Assembly: GCF_000374445.1 (NCBI RefSeq)
Contig: NZ_KB894404.1
Location: 186,001-250,000 of the forward strand
Reading direction: 5' to 3'
DNA from: Actinokineospora enzanensis DSM 44649
GTDB lineage: Bacteria; Actinomycetota; Actinomycetes; Mycobacteriales; Pseudonocardiaceae
Length of the DNA: 64,000 nt
Shown piece after piece: positions 26,616-34,743 of this stretch; position 1 is the first letter of the stretch, and each line of letters starts with the position of its first letter. The notes beneath the pieces were generated by a model. The model was not told the origin of the DNA, searched no databases, and saw only the letters and a list, made by a program, of their open reading frames with translations. Made by a program: the position numbers and the translations under genes.

Positions 26616-28361
26616 CTAGTGGTCCCGGGCGACCGCAGCCGGAGCCGGATCCGCCTGTTCCGGCATCACCGTGGGCCGCCGCATCCACACCCCATGCGGT
26701 CGAGCCAGTAGGTCAGCCAACGGCTCGGGCTTGCCGAGATGGAACCCCTGCGCCACCCGCACCCCCAACCGCGACAACGCCTCCACCTGGGTAGCCCGCT
26801 CAACCCACTCGGCCACCACCGACAGCCCCAACCCGCGGGCGATGTCCACTATGCCCTGGACCAGCACGGTGTCCCGGCTGCCGTAGTCGATCCCGTGCAC
26901 GAACTCGCCGTCGATCTTCAACCCGGTGATCGGCAGCTGCTTCAAATGGACGAACGACCCGAACCCGGACCCGAAGTCGTCCAACGTGATCCGGCAGCCA
27001 CTGGCCCGGAGCTGCTGGGCAAGACTCCGCGCGGCGTCCAGGTTGGTCACCGCCGCCGTCTCCGTGATCTCGAAACCCAGCCGCCCTGGCGCGACGCCTG
27101 CGGCGGTGAGCCGGTCCAGCACGAACCCGCCGAAGTCCTCGTCCTCCAGCGTCCGCCCGGACACGTTGACGTTGAACCGCAGTCCCGGATAAGGGTGCGC
27201 CACCAACGCCTCGATCGCCTTGTCCGCCACCCACCGGTCGATCTCGAAAACCAGGTCGCTGCGCTCGGCGGCCAGCAGGAACTCTCCCGGCCCCAGGTGC
27301 GGCTCGCGACCATCCTCCAGCCGCAGCAGCAGCTCGTGGCCGATCACCCGGCCACTCCCGAGCTTGACCATCGGCATCGCGTTGAGCACGAACCCACCGT
27401 GCTTCAACGCCGCACGAACACGCTCGATCACGGTCACGCGTAAAGCCGTGTCCTGGTAGTGGCCCTGCTCGTACACGGTGACCCGGTTACGACCGGCCGC
27501 CTTCGACGCGTACAGCGCCATGTCGGCGTTGGCCAGGACCTCCTGCCACCCCGCCCCCGAGTCGAACGTCGCGATGCCGACGCTGATGGTGATGCGGCTG
27601 GCGCCCGCGACGCCGGACATCGGGATGGCCGCGATGGCGTTGCGCAGGCGGTCGGCCGCCGCCACCGCCTCGCGTTCGTCCGTGTCGGCCAGGACGGCGG
27701 CGAACTCGTCGCCGGAGAGTCTGCCCAGGACCCTGCCCTCGCCGCCGCCCAGGCGGTCGCGCAGCAGGGAGGCCAGGGTGCACATGACGCGGTCGCCGGT
27801 GGGGTGGCCGTGCAGGTCGTTGATGTCCTTGAAGTGGTCCAGGTCCAGCAGCAGGAACGCGCCGCGCGCGCCCCTGGCCAGCTGGCGTTCCAGCTCGCGG
27901 GTCAGCGCGCGGCGGTTGGGCAGGCCGGTGAGCGGGTCCTCGTCGACCATGCGCAGGAGCTCGTCCTGGTGGGCGGCCAGGCCCGCCGAGTCCAGCTCGC
28001 GGGCGCGCCAGCGGGAGACGTCGATCACCCGGTAGAGCAGCTGCCTGCGCGGGCCATGGGTGCAGCGGATCTCCAGCCACCGGTAGCCTGCGCCGTCGGG
28101 CAGCGGGATGGACACCACCACGTCGGTGCCGCGCGGGCCGTCCGGGGCACCGGCCAGCAGGGCGGGCAGCGAGCGGTCCGTGGTCTGTTCGACGGTCAGG
28201 CCGAGCAGCGCGGCCATCGCCGGGTTGACCCAGCGGATGTGGCCGCGGTGGTCGGTCAGCGCGAACGCGGTGTCGGTCGCGGCGAGGACGTCGCCGGGGC
28301 CGTCCGCCCGGACGTCCGCGTCACCCGTGTGCTCGCTGGCCGTGCTCTCGCCGTGTGTCAC
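26616..28361 (-). CDS. PAS-GGDEF-EAL cyclic-di-GMP protein
   Basis: A 581-residue cytoplasmic protein with no membrane segments. A PAS sensor occupies residues about 25-115 (TDHRGHIRWVNPAMAALLG). The diguanylate cyclase domain (about 140-300) has the active-site motif as SGDEF (216-220), a tolerated first-position change. The EAL phosphodiesterase domain (about 315-570) reads ELL in place of EAL with Glu343 kept, plus NVNVSG, EITET, DDFGSGF, KIDGEF, AEWVE and AQGFHLGKP. Both activities are therefore possible. Start is GTG with GGAGGG six bases ahead. It probably senses a small ligand or redox state through PAS. Confidence 0.88.
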   Translation of the reverse strand: MTHGESTASEHTGDADVRADGPGDVLAATDTAFALTDHRGHIRWVNPAMAALLGLTVEQTTDRSLPALLAGAPDGPRGTDVVVSIPLPDGAGYRWLEIRCTHGPRRQLLYRVIDVSRWRARELDSAGLAAHQDELLRMVDEDPLTGLPNRRALTRELERQLARGARGAFLLLDLDHFKDINDLHGHPTGDRVMCTLASLLRDRLGGGEGRVLGRLSGDEFAAVLADTDEREAVAAADRLRNAIAAIPMSGVAGASRITISVGIATFDSGAGWQEVLANADMALYASKAAGRNRVTVYEQGHYQDTALRVTVIERVRAALKHGGFVLNAMPMVKLGSGRVIGHELLLRLEDGREPHLGPGEFLLAAERSDLVFEIDRWVADKAIEALVAHPYPGLRFNVNVSGRTLEDEDFGGFVLDRLTAAGVAPGRLGFEITETAAVTNLDAARSLAQQLRASGCRITLDDFGSGFGSFVHLKQLPITGLKIDGEFVHGIDYGSRDTVLVQGIVDIARGLGLSVVAEWVERATQVEALSRLGVRVAQGFHLGKPEPLADLLARPHGVWMRRPTVMPEQADPAPAAVARDH

Positions 28362-28490
28362 CTGACGCCCTCCACCGCGCGGTCACGCCCGCGACCGGCC
28401 ACCGCCGGTGCCGAGGCCCACCCGTCTGCCACTGTCCCATCACCCGTTGTCGTGGGGACATGTGCACGTAGCGTAGTGGACCGGTGATGG

Positions 28491-28877
28491 TCAGCGCAGG
28501 CGCTCAAGGTCTTTCGCGCCGACGCTCACCCGTCTGGCGAGAATGCCCAGCTCGGCGGGGGTGGCCCCGTCGTCGAGCGCGGTGGCCACGTCCTCGGCGG
28601 CGCAGCGCAGTTGGAACAGCCGGTCCTGCAGGTCGGCCAGCTCCGCGGTGGACAGCACGACCGCGTCCTCGGGCAGGCCCCCGCGCTGCACGGCCGACCG
28701 GCGCTCGTAGGCGCGTTGTCGGCACGCCTGTGCGCAGTAGCGGCGACGCCTGCCCGTGCGGTCCTCCGCGGGCAGCTGCGTGCCACACCAGCCGCAGGGG
28801 CGCGGTCGGCGGGCGGCGGCCTCGGGCAGCGGGTCGAACGAAGGCGTGTCAGGCAAAGGGACAGTGCCGGAAGACAT
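28491..28877 (-). CDS. Small zinc-ribbon-like protein of unknown function
   Basis: A 128-residue protein with a cysteine motif CGWCGTQLP (CxxC) and, 20 residues on, YCAQACRQRAYERR, giving four cysteines likely to bind one zinc. The second half is a predicted helical region (LSTAELADLQDRLFQLRCAAEDVATALDDG). This combination recurs in actinobacterial proteins annotated only as hypothetical. It may bind nucleic acid. I chose the ATG at 28877; the frame upstream overlaps the divergent GDPD region. It has no obvious operon partner. Confidence 0.65.
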   Translation of the reverse strand: MSSGTVPLPDTPSFDPLPEAAARRPRPCGWCGTQLPAEDRTGRRRRYCAQACRQRAYERRSAVQRGGLPEDAVVLSTAELADLQDRLFQLRCAAEDVATALDDGATPAELGILARRVSVGAKDLERLR

Positions 28878-28944
28878 GGTCGTGGACGCTATCCGGACAC
28901 CTCGGGTGCACCGCCACGCCACGCCGCTGAGGCACACTCAAGGA

Positions 28945-29736
28945 GTGCCGCTCACCCCCACCCACCACGGGTTCTTCGACGGGCCCCACCCGCGCGCGTT
29001 CGTGCACCGCGGGTGGCACTACGGCGACCTGGCGGGGATGGAGAACTCGCTCTCGGCGTTCCGGCGCGCGGCCGAGGAGGGCTACCGCTACCTGGAGACC
29101 GACGTGCACGCCACCGCCGACGGCGTGGTCGTCGTGCACCACGACGCCGTGCTGGACCGCACCACCGACGCCGCAGGCGCGATCGCCGCGCAGCCGTGGT
29201 CGCGGGTCGGCCGGGCCAGGGTCGCTGGCCGGGAGCCGGTGTGCAGGCTGGAGGACCTGCTGGAGGAGCTGCCCGAGGCCCGGATCAACATCGACGTGAA
29301 GGCCGCCGACGCGGTCGAGCCGGTGCTGGACGTGCTGCGCCGCACCGGCGCCAGGGACCGGGTGTGCCTGGCCTCGTTCTCCGAGGCGCGGCTGGCCCGG
29401 ATCCGCGCGCTGGCCGGGCCGGGCGTGCTGACCTCCATGGGCACCCGCGCCATGATCGGCTTCTGGGCGGCGCGCCGGTTGCCCGCGCTGCTCGCCCCGG
29501 CCTCGGGCAGGCCGCTGGTGGCGCAGGTGCCGGTGCGGCAGGGCCCGCTGCGGGTGGTCGACGCCGCCCTGGTCGCCGCGGCCCGCAGGCGCGGCGCGGA
29601 GGTGCACGTGTGGACCATCGACGAGCCGCAGGCCATGCGGGACCTGCTCGACCTGGGCGTGGACGGGCTGATGACCGACCGCGCCCAGGTGCTCAAGGAC
29701 GTGCTGACCGAGCGCGGACTCTGGCAGCCCGCCTGA
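28945..29736 (+). CDS. Glycerophosphodiester phosphodiesterase
   Basis: A 263-residue GDPD-family TIM barrel that cleaves glycerophosphodiesters to glycerol-3-phosphate and an alcohol. Catalytic blocks are FVHRGWHYGD (first histidine), YLETDVHATADGVVVVHHD (metal glutamate/aspartate and second histidine) and NIDVKA. No signal peptide, so it should act in the cytoplasm on lipid head-group products. I take the GTG at 28945, just before the domain; the open frame continues 189 bases upstream over the divergent zinc-ribbon gene. Confidence 0.88.
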   Translation: MPLTPTHHGFFDGPHPRAFVHRGWHYGDLAGMENSLSAFRRAAEEGYRYLETDVHATADGVVVVHHDAVLDRTTDAAGAIAAQPWSRVGRARVAGREPVCRLEDLLEELPEARINIDVKAADAVEPVLDVLRRTGARDRVCLASFSEARLARIRALAGPGVLTSMGTRAMIGFWAARRLPALLAPASGRPLVAQVPVRQGPLRVVDAALVAAARRRGAEVHVWTIDEPQAMRDLLDLGVDGLMTDRAQVLKDVLTERGLWQPA

Positions 29737-29807
29737 CCCCGGGCCGCGACCCGGACGTGACGTGATCGAGACTCCCCCGGACCACCCGCACGGGGCATCC
29801 TTGGCCG

Positions 29808-30635
29808 GTGACCGAGACACGGGAGGACCCGACGGGCCAGGCGCTCCGCGAGCCGGTCGACCTGGTGGGCGCGATCACCCGCGAGCTGGCGGGCACCGCG
29901 GGGCGGGTGGTGGTCGTGGGCGGCGACGCCGCGGCCGCCCGGGGCTTGCGCGCCGAAGGCGTCGAGATAGTGGCCGTGGACGACTCGGCCGCACCACCGA
30001 ACACCACGACACCGGGCAACGCGGCCGCCGCGAACAGAGCGGGCGGCGGGGGCTCGACGGCGGTGAGCGCGCTGTCGGCGTTCCGGATCGTGGTGCGCGG
30101 CCTGCCGCGCGCGCTGCCGATCCGGACCGGCGGCGCCGCGGCCGTGGTGGCCGCGCACCGGCTGCACGAGGCCGACGACGTGGACGCCGCGCTGGCCGAG
30201 TTCGCCCGCGTGCTGGCGCCCGGCGGCAAGGTCGTGGTCGCCGCCAACGCCCTTGGCGACCGCCGCGAGCTGCGCGGCCTGTGGGCGACGGCCGCGCGCG
30301 ACTGCGGGGTGCTCGACCCGCCGCCGCTGCTGGAGGCCGACTCCCGGTTCCCGCTCGACCACGCGCAGGCCTGGCTGTCCCGGCACTTCACCGATGTGCG
30401 GGTGGTCCCGCTGCGCGGCACGGTCGCGCTGGACGCCGACGCGGTGGCCGCGCTGCTGCGCGCGCAACGGCCCGCCGCGGCCGGGGTGACCTGGGACCTG
30501 CTCGCGTCGGTGGTGGAGAGCCGGGTGCGGGACGTGGCCGCGGCCGAGGGCGGGTTCACCCTGTCCACGCTGACCGGCCTGGCCGTGGGGATCCGCGGCA
30601 CCGGTCCGGACCCCGGTCCGCCGACCGCCAAGTGA
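29808..30635 (+). CDS. SAM-dependent methyltransferase-like protein
   Basis: A 275-residue class I methyltransferase-like protein. RVVVVGGDAAAARGLR resembles motif I and the segment HRLHEADDVDAALAEFARVLAPGGKVVVAAN matches the core around motif III of the methyltransferase_11 family. Motif I lacks the usual GxGxG, and part of the N-terminal half is low-complexity, so catalytic ability is uncertain. Substrate unknown. Start GTG. It lies 71 bases after the GDPD gene and could share its transcript. Confidence 0.6.
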   Translation: MTETREDPTGQALREPVDLVGAITRELAGTAGRVVVVGGDAAAARGLRAEGVEIVAVDDSAAPPNTTTPGNAAAANRAGGGGSTAVSALSAFRIVVRGLPRALPIRTGGAAAVVAAHRLHEADDVDAALAEFARVLAPGGKVVVAANALGDRRELRGLWATAARDCGVLDPPPLLEADSRFPLDHAQAWLSRHFTDVRVVPLRGTVALDADAVAALLRAQRPAAAGVTWDLLASVVESRVRDVAAAEGGFTLSTLTGLAVGIRGTGPDPGPPTAK

Positions 30636-30775
30636 ACGTTTGGACTCGACTACGGCCCGGAGTCCCCCGGTCGGGTGGTCCGGCCCAGTAATGTCCGCGC
30701 GAGACCGGCGACACACCCGGCACGGAACATCCCCCGGCCCGCGCCCAGGCGGAGTTGAGCGAGGCAGAGTTGAGC

Positions 30776-32200
30776 ATGGTGGACGAGGGCACCGGAACCG
30801 CGGACGCGGCCGCCCGCAAGCGGGTACAGCGAGGCTGGTGCTGGTACGACTGGGCGAACTCGGTGTTCCCCACGTCGGTCACCACCGTGTTCGGCTCGCT
30901 CTACCTCACCGAGGTGGCCGCCAACGCCGCGATGGCCGACAAGGCGACCAACGGGCCCAACCCGTGCCCGGCCGACGCGGCAGGCAACACCGACAAGCTG
31001 ACGAACTGCGACATCAGCGTGTTCGGCCTGCACTTCCCGGCGGGCTCGCTGTGGGGCTACCTGCTGTCGGTGGCCACCGTGGTCCAGGTGCTGATCGTGC
31101 CGCTGCTGGGCGCGATCGTGGACCGCACCGGCCGCAAGAAGCCGATGCTGGCCTTCTTCGCGTTCGGCGGCTCGGTGGCGACCGTGGCGATGTCGCTGGT
31201 CAGCGGCTCGAACTGGGGCCTGGGGGTGGTGCTGTTCATCCTCGGCAACATCGGCTACGGCACGTCGGTGGTGGTCTACTACGCCTTCCTCACCGAGATC
31301 GCCACGGCCGACGAACGGGACGGGCTGTCCGCGCGCGGCTGGGCGTTCGGCTACCTGGGGTCCGGGCTGGCGCTGGCCATCCAGCTGGTCGTCTACCTGT
31401 TCCGGGACAGCTTCGGCATCACCGCGGGCAACGCCGCGCAGATCGCCTACCTGCTGTCCGGGCTGTGGTGGGCCGGGTTCACCCTGATCCCGCTGCGCAG
31501 GCTGCCCAGCGTCACCGCGCGCCGGGCCGACGCCGAGCCGGTCACCGGCTCGGTGCTCTCCGCGGGGTTCCGCGAGCTGGGCGCCACGCTGCGCGAGGCC
31601 AGGGCGTTCCCGCTGACGCTGGCGTTCCTGGGCACCTACCTGATCTACACCGACGGCATCTCCACGGTGGCCAACGTGTCCGCCCAGTACGGCCGCGAGG
31701 AGCTCAAGTTCGAGGCCGACGTGCTGATCACCACGATCCTGATCGTGCAGTTCGTCGCCTTCCTCGGCGGCGTGCTGCACGGGCTGGTGGCGCGCCGGAT
31801 CGGCGCCAAGAAGACGATCATGATCAGCCTGGCGGTGTGGGTGGTGGTGATCGGCTCGGCGTACTTCGTGCAGGCCGGTCAGCAGCTCCAGTTCTACGCG
31901 CTGGCAGGCGGGATCGGCCTGGTGCTCGGCGGCACGAACGCGCTGTCCCGGTCGCTGTTCAGCCACATGGTGCCGGTGGGCAAGGAGGCCCAGTACTTCT
32001 CCGTCTACGAGATGGGCGAGCGCGCCACCTCGTGGATGGGCCCGGCGCTGTTCGCGTTCATGGCCGGGGCCACCGGCTCCTACCGGTACGCGATCATCTC
32101 GCTGGTGATCTTCTTCGCGGTCGGCCTCACGCTGATGTACTTCGTGCCGGTCCGCCGCGCGATCGCGGCCGCCGGCAACCCGGAGCCGAAGATCCTCTGA
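30776..32200 (+). CDS. MFS transporter, UMF1/Atg22-like
   Basis: A 474-residue permease with about twelve hydrophobic helices. The opening RGWCWYDWANSVFPTSVTTVFGSLYLTEVA is the hallmark of the UMF1/Atg22 group of the major facilitator superfamily. Loop motif DRTGRKKPML follows helix 3. Atg22 exports amino acids from the yeast vacuole; bacterial members are mostly uncharacterised. I prefer the ATG at 30776; an upstream in-frame TTG at 30755 lies too close to GGAG. The thymidine kinase gene follows 20 bases after the stop. Confidence 0.85.
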   Translation: MVDEGTGTADAAARKRVQRGWCWYDWANSVFPTSVTTVFGSLYLTEVAANAAMADKATNGPNPCPADAAGNTDKLTNCDISVFGLHFPAGSLWGYLLSVATVVQVLIVPLLGAIVDRTGRKKPMLAFFAFGGSVATVAMSLVSGSNWGLGVVLFILGNIGYGTSVVVYYAFLTEIATADERDGLSARGWAFGYLGSGLALAIQLVVYLFRDSFGITAGNAAQIAYLLSGLWWAGFTLIPLRRLPSVTARRADAEPVTGSVLSAGFRELGATLREARAFPLTLAFLGTYLIYTDGISTVANVSAQYGREELKFEADVLITTILIVQFVAFLGGVLHGLVARRIGAKKTIMISLAVWVVVIGSAYFVQAGQQLQFYALAGGIGLVLGGTNALSRSLFSHMVPVGKEAQYFSVYEMGERATSWMGPALFAFMAGATGSYRYAIISLVIFFAVGLTLMYFVPVRRAIAAAGNPEPKIL

Positions 32201-32220
32201 GTGCTCTAGGGTTTCGGCCC

Positions 32221-32982
32221 GTGAACCCCGCCGAGTCGACCGACCCCACCGACGCGCTGGCCGCCGTGCCCGCGGCCGGACAGCGCCGCGCGGTGCCCGC
32301 GACCGGGCAGCTGCGCTTCTACTACGGGCCGATGGACTGCGGGAAGTCCACGCTGGCCCTGCAGGTCGACCACAACCACGCCCGGCAGGGCCGCAAGGGG
32401 CTGCTGCTGGTGCGCCTGGACCGCTCCGGGCTGCCGCGGATCACCAGCCGGATCGGCATCACCCGGGCCGCGATCGAGCTGGACGCGGACACCGACCCGC
32501 GGGAGCTGGTGCGCGCGCACTGGGCCAGCGGGCACCGCGTGGACTACCTGATCGTCGACGAGGCCCAGTTCCTGAGCCCGGCCCAGGTGGACCAGCTGGC
32601 CGTGTTGGTGGACGACTCGCAGGTGGACGTCTACTGCTTCGGCATCGCCACGGACTTCCGCAGCACCCTGTTCCCAGGATCACAGCGGCTGGTCGAGCTG
32701 GCCGACGAGCTGCTCCCGGTGCAGGTGGACGTGCTGTGCTGGTGCGGGGCGCCCGCCCGGTTCAACGCCAGGGTGCAGGACGGCCGGGTCACCCGCGCCG
32801 GGGATACCGTGCTGGTCGCCGATACGGAACAGTCCCATGTCGCCACAGACGGTGACAATTCCCTTGCCGGCCCGTCAACCGTACCGGCTACGGTCCGTTA
32901 TCAGGTGCTCTGCAGGCGACACTTCCGCCTCGGCGAGCTCGGCGCGACCGCCGCGGCACCCGGCCAACTGGCGTTCGCCTGA
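32221..32982 (+). CDS. tdk: Thymidine kinase (type II)
   Basis: A 253-residue kinase phosphorylating thymidine for salvage. It has the P-loop FYYGPMDCGKST, Walker B VDYLIVDEAQF and the lasso/zinc region CWCGAPARFNARV with CRRHF near the C-terminus. The segment between these zinc elements is longer than in the E. coli enzyme. About 30 low-complexity residues precede the fold. Start GTG at 32221; the frame is open far upstream but overlaps the MFS gene and has no coding content. Confidence 0.9.
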   Translation: MNPAESTDPTDALAAVPAAGQRRAVPATGQLRFYYGPMDCGKSTLALQVDHNHARQGRKGLLLVRLDRSGLPRITSRIGITRAAIELDADTDPRELVRAHWASGHRVDYLIVDEAQFLSPAQVDQLAVLVDDSQVDVYCFGIATDFRSTLFPGSQRLVELADELLPVQVDVLCWCGAPARFNARVQDGRVTRAGDTVLVADTEQSHVATDGDNSLAGPSTVPATVRYQVLCRRHFRLGELGATAAAPGQLAFA

Positions 32983-33138
32983 TCGGCCGTTCTGCGGATA
33001 GCATCCCCCGAGTGGGTGAGATGTCGACGTCGTTCCCGCGATGACGCGTCACAATCCCGATGACGTGGCATCACTAAGGAGGATGCCGTTGTTGACGGGT
33101 GAAGCATGTCACCCTGAGCGATCGCGACGGGTGGAACG

Positions 33139-33164
33139 GGAATCCTGTTCTTGATCCACTCGTT
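33139..33164 (+). promoter_or_regulatory. Sigma-R-type promoter of rbpA
   Basis: GGAAT at 33139-33143, exactly 18 bases, then GTT at 33162-33164. This matches the consensus of the disulfide-stress sigma factor SigR, known to control rbpA in Streptomyces. It lies 58 bases before the rbpA start. Confidence 0.65.
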
Positions 33165-33221
33165 GCTCTGGGTAAGCGACACCCTGGCCCGTCCCGGCGG
33201 GCCCAGTGAAAGGACACCGCT

Positions 33222-33566
33222 ATGGCCGACCGTGTTCTCCGTGGTAGCAGGCTAGGTGCGGTCAGCTACGAGACTGACCGCAACCACGACCTCGCCCCCC
33301 GCCGTACGGTCTCCTACGCGTGCCCGAAAGGCCACGACTTCGAGGTGCCGTTCAGCGACGACGCCGAGATCCCCAGCATCTGGGAGTGCCGCCTGCACGG
33401 CACCGAGTCCAAGATGATCGACGGCTCCGACCCCGAGCCCAAGAAGATCAAGCCGCCGCGCACGCACTGGGACATGCTCCTGGAGCGGCGGACGATCTCC
33501 GAGCTGGAGGACCTGCTCACCGAACGCCTGACCGAGCTGCGCGGGCGGCGCAGCCGCACGGCGTAA
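33222..33566 (+). CDS. rbpA: RNA polymerase-binding protein RbpA
   Basis: A 114-residue protein matching RbpA, an actinobacterial factor that binds the principal sigma factor and the RNA polymerase beta subunit and promotes open-complex formation. The core has the zinc-site residues in YACPKGHDFEVPF and WECRLHG; the basic linker EPKKIKPPRTHWDML and the sigma-interaction helix LLERRTISELEDLLTERL follow. Length is typical. Transcription probably depends in part on the sigma-R-like promoter upstream. A very stable terminator follows. Confidence 0.96.
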   Translation: MADRVLRGSRLGAVSYETDRNHDLAPRRTVSYACPKGHDFEVPFSDDAEIPSIWECRLHGTESKMIDGSDPEPKKIKPPRTHWDMLLERRTISELEDLLTERLTELRGRRSRTA

Positions 33567-33580
33567 CACCGCCACGGACA

Positions 33581-33618
33581 GGACGGCCGCCCGGGAACCC
33601 CCAGCCGGGCGGCCGTCC
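33581..33618 (+). terminator. Strong hairpin terminator after rbpA
   Basis: Fourteen-base perfect arms, GGACGGCCGCCCGG and its complement, with a ten-base loop. It begins 14 bases after the rbpA stop and runs almost into the next reading frame. Confidence 0.8.
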
Positions 33619-33647
33619 GCATGCCCACCCAGGGCATGATGCCGCCC

Positions 33648-34259
33648 ATGCGCCTCGATCCCCGCACCAAGCTGCCCGCCGAGCGCGTGGTGCTGTTCAC
33701 CGACGCCGTCCTGGCCATCGCGATCACCCTGCTCGCCCTTGAGCTGCCGATCCCCACCGGGGAGACCAACGCCGAGCTCCTGCACTCGCTGGCCGAGCAC
33801 CGCGACCACTACATCGCCTTCGGCATCAGCTTCCTGGTCATCGCCGCCTACTGGCGCGCCCACCACCGCCTGTTCCTGCGCGTCGACGTGGTCACCCCGA
33901 GATTGATCGCGTGCAACACGGCCTGGCTGTTCGCCCAGATCGTGATGCCGTTCGCCACCGAGATCATCTCGGGGGACGGGGCGTTCGAGGCCAGGTTCAC
34001 GCTCTACGCGTGCGTGCAGGTGCTGGCGGGCGGGATGTTCCTGCTGATCGCGCGGGAGGCCGTCCGGGTCGAGGACGATGACGCGGACCTGGTGGCGTTG
34101 CGGCGGACCACTGCCGGGTCGGCGGTGCAGACGGCGGGGTTCCTGCTGTCGATACCGGTCGCGTTCGTGACGCATTGGGCTTACGCGCTGTGGGCACTGG
34201 CGCCGATGGCCCATTCCCTGTACGGCCGAATCCGGTACCGGAACACCACAGAGGACTAG
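33648..34259 (+). CDS. TMEM175-like potassium channel protein
   Basis: The protein has 203 residues and about six membrane helices. The first helix carries the family motif as RVVLFTDAVLAIAITLLAL, with FTD in place of FSD; the leucines and isoleucines after it line the pore in known bacterial TMEM175 tetramers. It likely conducts K+ across the plasma membrane. In-frame ATGs exist at 33621, 33636 and 33648. I use the last because the rbpA terminator hairpin ends at 33618 and would bury a ribosome site for the first. Confidence 0.8.
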   Translation: MRLDPRTKLPAERVVLFTDAVLAIAITLLALELPIPTGETNAELLHSLAEHRDHYIAFGISFLVIAAYWRAHHRLFLRVDVVTPRLIACNTAWLFAQIVMPFATEIISGDGAFEARFTLYACVQVLAGGMFLLIAREAVRVEDDDADLVALRRTTAGSAVQTAGFLLSIPVAFVTHWAYALWALAPMAHSLYGRIRYRNTTED

Positions 34260-34270
34260 TGCACCACTAG
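34256..34270. repeat. Short CTAGTG inverted repeat
   Basis: CTAGTG-CAC-CACTAG overlaps the stop codon of the TMEM175-like gene. It shares both arms and the GCACCACTAG half with the palindrome at 12479-12496. It may act as a small terminator or be a dispersed repeat. Confidence 0.35.
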
Positions 34271-34374
34271 GCGCGTCAGAATGTTTCGGTGCCGGTGTAG
34301 AGGAGCCTTCGATCGCTCCGTCATGGCTGTGAGAGCATCCCGTCGGGGTGCACCGGAGTGAGTGGAGCAGTCGG

Positions 34375-34743
34375 ATGAAGTTCGTCCTCATGATGCAGAT
34401 CAACAACGCCGTGCTCGACGCGCTGACCGAGGCGGAGCGGGAGGTCGTGATGAACGGGCACCAGGAGTTCATCCGGACCATCCAGGAGTCCGGGGAGATG
34501 ATCGGCACCCAGGCGCTGGGGGATGTGTCGCAGAGTGTGACGGTGGCGGCGCGCGGTGGTGAGACCGTGGTGACCGACGGGCCGTTCGTGGAGGCCAAGG
34601 AGTACCTGGGCGGCTACTACCTGGTGGACGTCGAGACCAAGGAACGCGCTGTCGAGCTGGCCAGGTTGATTCCGGACACCCGCATCGACGGGCTGGCTGT
34701 GGAGGTGCGGCCGGTGATGTTCTCCGCCGGTTCGGAGATCTGA
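34375..34743 (+). CDS. YCII-related DGPF-domain protein, partner of ECF42 sigma factor
   Basis: A 122-residue ferredoxin-like-fold protein of the YCII family with the signature VTDGPFVEAKEYLGGYY. DGPF proteins are the known genomic companions of ECF42 sigma factors, and this one ends directly against the sigma gene (stop at 34743, GTG at 34744). Its biochemical role is not known; it may be a target or a sensor. The ATG at 34375 is preceded by GGAGCAGTCGG. Confidence 0.88.
   Translation: MKFVLMMQINNAVLDALTEAEREVVMNGHQEFIRTIQESGEMIGTQALGDVSQSVTVAARGGETVVTDGPFVEAKEYLGGYYLVDVETKERAVELARLIPDTRIDGLAVEVRPVMFSAGSEI

Noticed and set aside
26611-26632. CTAGTGGTCCC near the end of the GGDEF-EAL gene as a third CTAGTG palindrome or a tRNA fragment
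   Set aside because: Only one arm is present, and no cloverleaf can be formed around it.
30640-32220. Long N-terminal extension of the thymidine kinase frame
   Set aside because: It lies entirely over the MFS transporter gene in another frame and reads as low-complexity sequence; the GTG at 32221 fits the known fold.
33084-33155. A 23-codon reading frame before rbpA starting at ATG 33084 after AAGGAGG
   Set aside because: The ribosome site touches the ATG, leaving no spacing, and the frame runs through the sigma-R-type promoter, so translation is unlikely.
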